Of a DNA stretch of 37,792 bases, positions 34,101 to 37,792 are shown one piece after another. Source of the stretch: Candidatus Gastranaerophilales bacterium (lineage in GTDB: Bacteria; Cyanobacteriota; Vampirovibrionia; Gastranaerophilales; Gastranaerophilaceae); contig CANQMP010000018.1 in the NCBI GenBank assembly GCA_947624975.1, forward strand, positions 1-37,792, read 5' to 3'. Made by a program: the position numbers and the translations under genes. Within the stretch, counting starts at the first letter, position 1, and each line of letters begins with the position of its first letter. A model generated the notes under the pieces. That model ran no database searches, was not told the origin of the DNA, and saw only the letters and a program-made list of their open reading frames with translations.

Positions 34101-34296
34101 TGTTCCTGTTCACATTTCATACGGTGATTTAAACATTAATGCCGATGTCAAGATTGTTTCAGCAACAGACAGACGTGCAGGAACGGAATTTATAAATCTC
34201 GATCAGGCTACGGCAAATAAAATCCTTTATATGAATATAATGTTAAAGGATGAATATACGGCATCACACGCTAATAACTTGTCTTATGTAAAATAG
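31135..34296 (+). CDS. Filamentous haemagglutinin-like adhesin with Asp-Thr repeat and C-terminal PilZ domain
   Basis: A 1053-residue protein. Residues 1-33 are a long signal peptide (basic start, hydrophobic ALTLCFFLQQ, ending near MAQS). About 40-175 match the TPS/filamentous haemagglutinin secretion domain (FYFYDKGHTDRNIHTFLNLID, INGIINTLGKDGHFSNGHLVFISPKGVVVGQSG). About 180-740 are beta-helix-like repeats rich in Asn and Gly. D765-D907 is nearly pure Asp-Thr/Asp-Ser, interrupted once by Ile. About 940-1053 is a PilZ-like domain with R943-x3-R947 and D970-x-S972-x2-G975. Surface adhesion is likely; the PilZ part is puzzling in an exported protein. An AAAGGA ribosome site supports the start. 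No TpsB partner gene is in the window. Confidence 0.9.
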   Translation: MIQIKNVKRKTFASALTLCFFLQQSFCLEVMAQSYIPGVTATPGASGTGNVFDIYPDATHESGIGFKKGPNFDLDAGDVANFYFYDKGHTDRNIHTFLNLIDDQVNINGIINTLGKDGHFSNGHLVFISPKGVVVGQSGVLNVGSLSIYTPDEESYKKYQGSVRVNSQASKYEEVLGKGTGKADIKGNVFARDFIKISAADVDISGSMFSGLGNNSQVLSYNNSKLFDSLVNTDGLLTGNHVTTDKGSIKIVSYGTADNNGTNISGNLGNYGAGDITVENTAKGGVKVSGIVKNFNGNIDIKSSNSNVVIGNTQSGKKDFVDASGNVKIAVENGSILNAGTSANLIKAGGNLDMSAKNGSIGTEVGPCAGGVCTGLGKNARDLTKSVNVNVKNNVKAVSSGTGSLVNIASLDSNLNVDQIKADGRVILLADGSNGDHSIRNYNIVNRGSDGTPNVEGSTISIIASGSIGENGKALTFRQNNANVTQFYGDKASENHHFLENKPQNGVDMLANKDINVKGLDSANGQKVDTRVCSMISREGSVNAEFSGNVYIEEITAKNNVELTTRGKNLLIDTLGKTKKYENSDYLGDNDKNIAPQKAVLKALDLGSYKSPNEASDYQHAADSTVVVKEGYIKGTGEGRPSKNQDVTIVADNAYIGGYYFNMGKHRGEGKKSTVTSDSTTSKLVNPDDSSKEVSIRVSAVRPEDVKAVGGDEEEQTAAGKNGRNYYYGGSSQGDDPHYDGVEEGEEKGGKDDDDNIVIPEEKKDSDTDSDTDTDTDTDTDTDTDTDTDTDTDTDTDTDTDTDTDTDTDTDTDTDTDTDTDTDTDTDTDTDTDTDTDTDTDTDTDTDIDTDTDTDTDTDTDTDTDTDTDTDTDTDTDTDTDTDTDTDTDTDTDTDTDTDTDTDTDTDEDNDGDVTTRPNISLDFKDTYRQQVSNDIITANDKRQYMRFSTSDSSTPIILSDNSQISSVLDISRGGMAVAHNNNVRVGDVVPVHISYGDLNINADVKIVSATDRRAGTEFINLDQATANKILYMNIMLKDEYTASHANNLSYVK
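33427..33857 (+). repeat. Asp-Thr-encoding microsatellite-like repeat
   Basis: About 430 bp of alternating GAT/GAC and ACN/TCN codons, which give roughly 71 Asp-Thr or Asp-Ser dipeptides. Blocks of the 6-bp unit recur, with imperfect longer repeats between them. The mixing of synonymous codons suggests both repeated duplication and selection on the protein. Open frames on the opposite strand here are by-products. Confidence 0.92.
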
Positions 34297-34312
34297 ACAA
34301 AATAACTAAATG

Positions 34313-34343
34313 AAAAAAGAAGCTCTTATAGGGCTTCTTTTTT
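34313..34343. terminator. Bidirectional terminator between adhesin and coiled-coil genes
   Basis: AAAAAAGAAGC (34313-34323) pairs perfectly with GCTTCTTTTTT (34333-34343), followed by more T residues. It serves the converging genes on both sides. Confidence 0.85.
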
Positions 34344-34358
34344 TTTCATGTTTACAAT

Positions 34359-36128
34359 TTAGTACCGATGGCTTGCAAGAATTCTTTGCATTCTTGAATT
34401 ATTCAAAATTCCGCTTGTATCCGGTCTTGGTTTTTTAACTTTAACGGTATTTGTTGCGCCGGAATTATTTCCTGTTCTGTCAAGCATGGCAGCTGCGGCG
34501 CTTCCGCCTTCACCGAGTTTTGTTAAACTTGCGCTAAGACTTGATGTTTTGCTCGTTCCCTTTGAAACGTTTTTAAATCCGCTTTCTTTTGCTTTTGCAA
34601 AAGCATCGGCTCTTTTATCTTTTAAAGTATTGTCAATATCTTCAAATTTCTCATTATGAGTGCCCATATTCAAATTTTCTTTTTGTAATTGAGCTTTTGT
34701 AGCATTAGTTGCCTGTTTAGCATTGATTACGTTACCGTTTGAATCTTTACCGAAAGCTTTAGCGTTAATATCATCTTTTTTAATACCTTTTTCTTTAAGT
34801 GCTTTTTTAATTTCTTTATCGCTCATATCTTTTGTATCGATATTTTTTTCAGCTGCGAGATCTTTCATAGCTGCAGATTGTTGTTGTTCTACTTGAGCTT
34901 TTGCTTCAACTTTTGCTGAAAGTTGTTGTTTTGCGTCATTTGTGCTTTGGTTAATTTCTCCGAAAGTTGTGCCGTTTTTTAATCCTTCGGCTGTTTTAAG
35001 TCCTGCCGCACCCGTTTGAACTGCGCCAACAGCACTTTGTAAAGCACCCTGCAAGTTTCCTTCTGCCGCGAAAGCTGCCGTTTTTGTTAAGTTCGCAGCT
35101 GTTTGACCGAAATTACCAACCATTTCCGTGACTTTGCCGACTTTTTGCATTAGATTTCCGGCACTGATTAAGGCTGCGCCAACACCTGCCCAACTTGTTG
35201 CCGCACCTATTGCAACAAGTGCTTGACCGCCTACATCCAGTGCTTTACCGAGTTCGCTTATCAAAACACTGTATTCTTCGACTTTGTTTGCTACTTTAAG
35301 AATATTGTTTGTTGCGTCTTCTTTCTTCTCGATATTTTTTGTGTTGTTTTTTTGAATATTAACAAACTGCTTGCTTGTGCTTTGCATTGTTTTAGCGGTA
35401 CGCTGCGTATTTCGCTGAAGTGAATAAACCACTTTACCATTAGACTGCAATTTACCGACTTTTGCACCAATAATTTCCTGTAATTCTTGAACTTTATCCT
35501 GATTTCCTCCTCCGCCATTGACAGAAAATGCAGTAGTTGTATTTATTGATGCTAACTCATCTTGTGCAGTTTCAATTTCTTTTTGAAGTTTTTCGTTTTC
35601 CTCGTTAAGTTTATTCATTTCTTCAGTGTCTGACTTGAAAGATGCTTCTTGCTTTTTAAGCTCAGCCTTCATCTTTTTGTCATCTTTAACGATGGATTTA
35701 TCTAATTTTGCTGCATATTTTTCAAAATTTGCTGATGTTTTCGCGTCGTCTTGAACATCTTTTGTTTGTCCTTTCAAATCATCGGCTTTTGCCTGTCCAT
35801 CGGCTGCAGCAGCTTTGCCTGCGCTTGCAGACTTTTTCCCGCCTGTAATTGCGAGCGGATCATTTTTATCCTTTGTTCCTTCTGATTCTTGCGGTGTTGC
35901 TGGTTTAAATTCCCCGAGAGCTTTCGTTATGTTGTCATCGTTTAACGATAAAGTCGGTTGCGGCTGAGTGTTATTTCCTATTTTAAACGCACCCGGAGCA
36001 AGGAAAATAGAGCCTGATTTTTGCATATAAGAAGGCTGTTGTGCCGCTTGCGTGTTTGTATTTCTTTTTGCAAGCGCCATTTTAATCAAGTCTATTTTAT
36101 TTTGGTTGCTGATACTTGATACAGCCAT
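34359..36128 (-). CDS. Large coiled-coil protein with central hydrophobic segments
   Basis: A 589-residue protein of unknown function. It has a polar N-terminus with a basic helix (QNKIDLIKMALAKR), a low-complexity Ala/Lys stretch, and a coiled-coil region (about 140-205) with EEMNKLNEENEKLQKEIETA. A central part (about 298-390) has long small-residue hydrophobic helices (GQALVAIGAATSWAGVGAAL and later ANLTKTAAFAAEGNL), and the C-terminal 200 residues are polar. No signal peptide is present. The layout of coiled coil followed by hydrophobic helices recalls membrane-inserting toxins or type III translocators, but no such system is in the window. A ribosome site AGGAG precedes the ATG. Confidence 0.8.
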   Translation of the reverse strand: MAVSSISNQNKIDLIKMALAKRNTNTQAAQQPSYMQKSGSIFLAPGAFKIGNNTQPQPTLSLNDDNITKALGEFKPATPQESEGTKDKNDPLAITGGKKSASAGKAAAADGQAKADDLKGQTKDVQDDAKTSANFEKYAAKLDKSIVKDDKKMKAELKKQEASFKSDTEEMNKLNEENEKLQKEIETAQDELASINTTTAFSVNGGGGNQDKVQELQEIIGAKVGKLQSNGKVVYSLQRNTQRTAKTMQSTSKQFVNIQKNNTKNIEKKEDATNNILKVANKVEEYSVLISELGKALDVGGQALVAIGAATSWAGVGAALISAGNLMQKVGKVTEMVGNFGQTAANLTKTAAFAAEGNLQGALQSAVGAVQTGAAGLKTAEGLKNGTTFGEINQSTNDAKQQLSAKVEAKAQVEQQQSAAMKDLAAEKNIDTKDMSDKEIKKALKEKGIKKDDINAKAFGKDSNGNVINAKQATNATKAQLQKENLNMGTHNEKFEDIDNTLKDKRADAFAKAKESGFKNVSKGTSKTSSLSASLTKLGEGGSAAAAMLDRTGNNSGATNTVKVKKPRPDTSGILNNSRMQRILASHRY

Positions 36129-36232
36129 AGCTCTCCTGAAAATATTACTCTCTTAAATATATAAAAAATTTAAAAAACGGCTAATTTCAGCATTTTTTGA
36201 ACTTGTTACATTTGTTTACAAAATAAAAAAAA

Positions 36233-36261
36233 TTGATTTTTAAAATACTTTTTGATAAAAT
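36233..36261 (+). promoter_or_regulatory. Promoter of fabI
   Basis: TTGATT (36233-36238), a 17-bp spacer, and an extended -10 TGA-TAAAAT (36256-36261). It leaves a 24-nt leader with an AGGGAG ribosome site. A direct repeat TAGTA-TC-TAGTA overlaps the start site. Confidence 0.65.
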
Positions 36262-36291
36262 AATTTAGTATCTAGTAGGGAGAAAAACTTT

Positions 36292-37104
36292 ATGAAATTA
36301 ATGGAAGGTAAAAAAGGGGTAATTTTCGGAGTATCAAACACTCACGGAATTGCGTACGCTATCGCACGTCATTTGTATGATGCAGGAGCAGACATTGCTT
36401 TCACTTATGCAGGTGAAGCTATGGAAAAGCGTGTCAGACCGCTTGCGGAGGAAATGGGTGCAAAAATTATTATGAGCTGTGATGTTACAAAAGAGGATGA
36501 AGTCGCAGCCGTATTCAAAGAATGTGAAAGAGTTTACGGAAAATTGGACTTTGTTGTTCATGCCGTAGCATTTGCAGCAAAAGAAGATTTGCAGGGAAGA
36601 TTTATTGATACATCCCGTGCAGGTTGGGATTTGGCATTAGGTGTAAGCTCTTATTCACTGATTTCTTTGTGCAGACATGCCGAACCGATTATGAACGAAG
36701 GCGGTTCTATATTTGCATTGACCTATTTGGGTTCGGAATATGTTGTTGCAAACTACAACGTAATGGGTGTTGCAAAGGCTGCATTGGAATCTTCGATGAG
36801 ATATCTTGCAAGTGACTTGGGCAAAAAAGGTGTCAGAGTCAACTGTATTTCAGCCGGAGCTGTTAAAACTCTTGCGGCAAAAGGTATTTCAGGCTTTGAT
36901 AAAATGCTTAAAGCTGCGGTTGCAAAATCGCCGTTGGGCAGAAATGTTTCCTTGGATGATGTCGGCAAAGCAGGTTTGTATCTGGCATCTGACCTGTCAA
37001 CAGGTACAACGGGACAAATATTGTATGTTGACTGCGGATGTCATGCGGTATATGCATCATTGGATGAAATGGAGATTATTGCAAACTCTATACCTAAGGC
37101 TTAA
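36292..37104 (+). CDS. fabI: Enoyl-[acyl-carrier-protein] reductase FabI
   Basis: A 270-residue NADH-dependent enoyl-ACP reductase, last step of each fatty-acid elongation cycle. Hallmarks are the N-terminal GKKGVIFGVSNTHGIAYAIA, the region VVHAVAFAAKEDLQG, and the catalytic Y155-x6-K162 (YNVMGVAK). Tyr at GSEYVV (seven residues before Y155) fits the second conserved Tyr. ATG 36292 is chosen because AGGGAG is 9 nt upstream; another ATG three codons later is possible. The gene stands alone between its own promoter and a strong terminator. Confidence 0.97.
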   Translation: MKLMEGKKGVIFGVSNTHGIAYAIARHLYDAGADIAFTYAGEAMEKRVRPLAEEMGAKIIMSCDVTKEDEVAAVFKECERVYGKLDFVVHAVAFAAKEDLQGRFIDTSRAGWDLALGVSSYSLISLCRHAEPIMNEGGSIFALTYLGSEYVVANYNVMGVAKAALESSMRYLASDLGKKGVRVNCISAGAVKTLAAKGISGFDKMLKAAVAKSPLGRNVSLDDVGKAGLYLASDLSTGTTGQILYVDCGCHAVYASLDEMEIIANSIPKA

Positions 37105-37127
37105 TTAAAAAAGCATAAAAAAAGCAT

Positions 37128-37159
37128 AAAACAAGCGGAGCATTAGCTCCGCTTGTTTT
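37128..37159 (+). terminator. Strong intrinsic terminator of fabI
   Basis: AAAACAAGCGGAGC (37128-37141) pairs perfectly with its complement (37146-37159) around the loop ATTA, a 14-bp stem ending in TTTT. Confidence 0.9.
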
Positions 37160-37178
37160 ATGTGGTGGGTAAAGATGG

Positions 37179-37206
37179 GTGAGAAGTGAAAAGTGAAAGG
37201 TGAAAA
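37179..37206. repeat. Four copies of a 7-bp tandem repeat
   Basis: GTGAGAA, GTGAAAA, GTGAAAG, GTGAAAA in a row. Confidence 0.8.
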
Positions 37207-37792
37207 GACCTTTACGGCACTTCGTGCGAAAAATGAACTGTAAGTTGGGGTTTCGTCCCCAACAAAAACTGTACCCCATCTGTCCTCCGGACATCTTCCC
37301 CATCTGGGGAAGAAATATAAAGTCCATAAAAGGAGCTAATGTAAACAATAGCTCCCTCCCCATCTGGGGAGGAAAAATTATCTGTCATTGCGAGCGAATG
37401 CACCAGCTTATTAATCCGCACGAAGAGCCTAATTATTCGACCCCTCACCCGAATTTCTAAGTTCACTACGTTTACTAAGAAATTCTTCCCTCTCCCGCAG
37501 GGGGCGAGGGTATTGACTGCACCCCACCCTAACCGAAATTTCTAAATTCGCATGCTCATTAAGAAATTTCCCTCTCGCAAAACGATAATTAATCGTTTTG
37601 CTCGGCAGAGTCCATCTGGGGAGGAAAAATTATCTGTCATTGCGAGCGGATGCCTCAGCTAATAAATTTGTTGTGGTGGAAACCACCAACTTACATAGTT
37701 CCTTCCCTTTTCAAAGGAAGGTTAGGATGGGTTAAATAATCCGCACGAAGTGCCTAATTATTCGACCCCTCACCCGAATTTCTAAGTTCACT
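37207..37792. repeat. Mosaic of hairpin repeat modules, no gene
   Basis: No protein-like frame is seen. Hairpins are GTTGGGG/CCCCAAC (37244-37263), CTTCCCC-ATCT-GGGGAAG (37295-37312), GGAGCTA/TAGCTCC (37332-37355), CCTCCCC-ATCT-GGGGAGG (37355-37372), GAATTTCT/AGAAATTC (37451-37485), GAAATTTCT/AGAAATTTC (37535-37570) and GCAAAACGAT-AATTA-ATCGTTTTGC (37577-37601). A 37-bp sequence recurs at 37360-37396 and 37612-37648, and a 55-bp sequence at 37413-37467 and 37738-37792 (one difference). The last element runs off the window edge. Confidence 0.85.

Noticed and set aside
34359..36128. Type III secretion translocator
   Set aside because: Only the general layout is similar. No needle, chaperone or export genes are in the window.
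36264..36280. FapR-like operator near the fabI start
   Set aside because: TTAGTATCTAGTA resembles half of the known FapR site, but it is a direct rather than an inverted repeat, and no fapR gene is visible.
37094..37466. Several overlapping frames on both strands downstream of fabI
   Set aside because: They cross the terminator and hairpin repeats and resemble no protein family.
1..37792. tRNA, rRNA or tmRNA genes
   Set aside because: Intergenic regions were read on both strands and no cloverleaf-like or rRNA-like sequence was seen. A covariance-model search would settle this.

Overview
The window looks like chromosomal DNA of a low-GC, Gram-negative-type bacterium. I think it is most likely a gut Gastranaerophilales member (Vampirovibrionia/Melainabacteria, the non-photosynthetic relatives of cyanobacteria), with about 0.65 confidence. 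The clues are the AT-rich base composition, a pilin-like protein with an FTLAEVLITL N-terminus, a filamentous-haemagglutinin-type surface protein that implies an outer membrane, fabI, and a mix of housekeeping genes with lineage-specific secreted, coiled-coil and repeat proteins. No phage, integrase, transposase, plasmid, CRISPR or RNA gene was seen. UGA is used as a stop codon.

Layout. 1-468: hairpin-bearing 117-bp tandem repeats with no convincing gene. 469-9722: mutS, a tyrosine/glycine-rich repeat protein, a MATE transporter, ndk-tgt (overlapping as TAATG), a membrane protein and mtaB. 9704-14753 (minus strand): nanE, a ROK kinase, a small ORF, a UbiA prenyltransferase, a peptide-transporter ATPase, smpB and a formyltransferase. 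14813-19785: an M16 protease with a family 4 uracil-DNA glycosylase, then on minus a secreted coiled-coil protein and a coupled trio (membrane protein, zinc ribbon, rph), then a PHP phosphoesterase. 19793-20952: a pilin-like protein facing a small HTH protein across a promoter region with two palindromes. 20939-27095: prfB, a DUF4013-like membrane protein, YibE/F, an HD-GYP protein, a PanE-type reductase and a cell-wall amidase. 27210-30954: a glycosyltransferase carrying a 26-G tract, rimO and a polysaccharide flippase. 31135-34296: a giant filamentous adhesin with about 70 Asp-Thr dipeptides and a C-terminal PilZ domain. 34359-36128: a large coiled-coil protein with a hydrophobic core. 36292-37104: fabI. 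37160-37792: a mosaic of hairpin repeats.

How the genes fit together. Many genes are ordinary translation, repair, lipid and nucleotide genes. The accessory theme is the cell surface: a pilin-like protein, a probably phase-variable glycosyltransferase, a flippase, an amidase and an adhesin. Second-messenger signalling is suggested by an HD-GYP protein and by the PilZ domain at the end of the adhesin.

The most striking points are (1) the adhesin-PilZ fusion, whose predicted location conflicts with the cytosolic location of c-di-GMP; (2) the 26-G contingency tract; (3) at least nine genes whose -10 box lies exactly 6 nt before the ATG, several with a -35 at the ideal 17-bp spacing, which implies leaderless mRNAs; and (4) families of hairpin repeats whose arms change while pairing is kept, one short piece of which also appears inside the pilin leader peptide.
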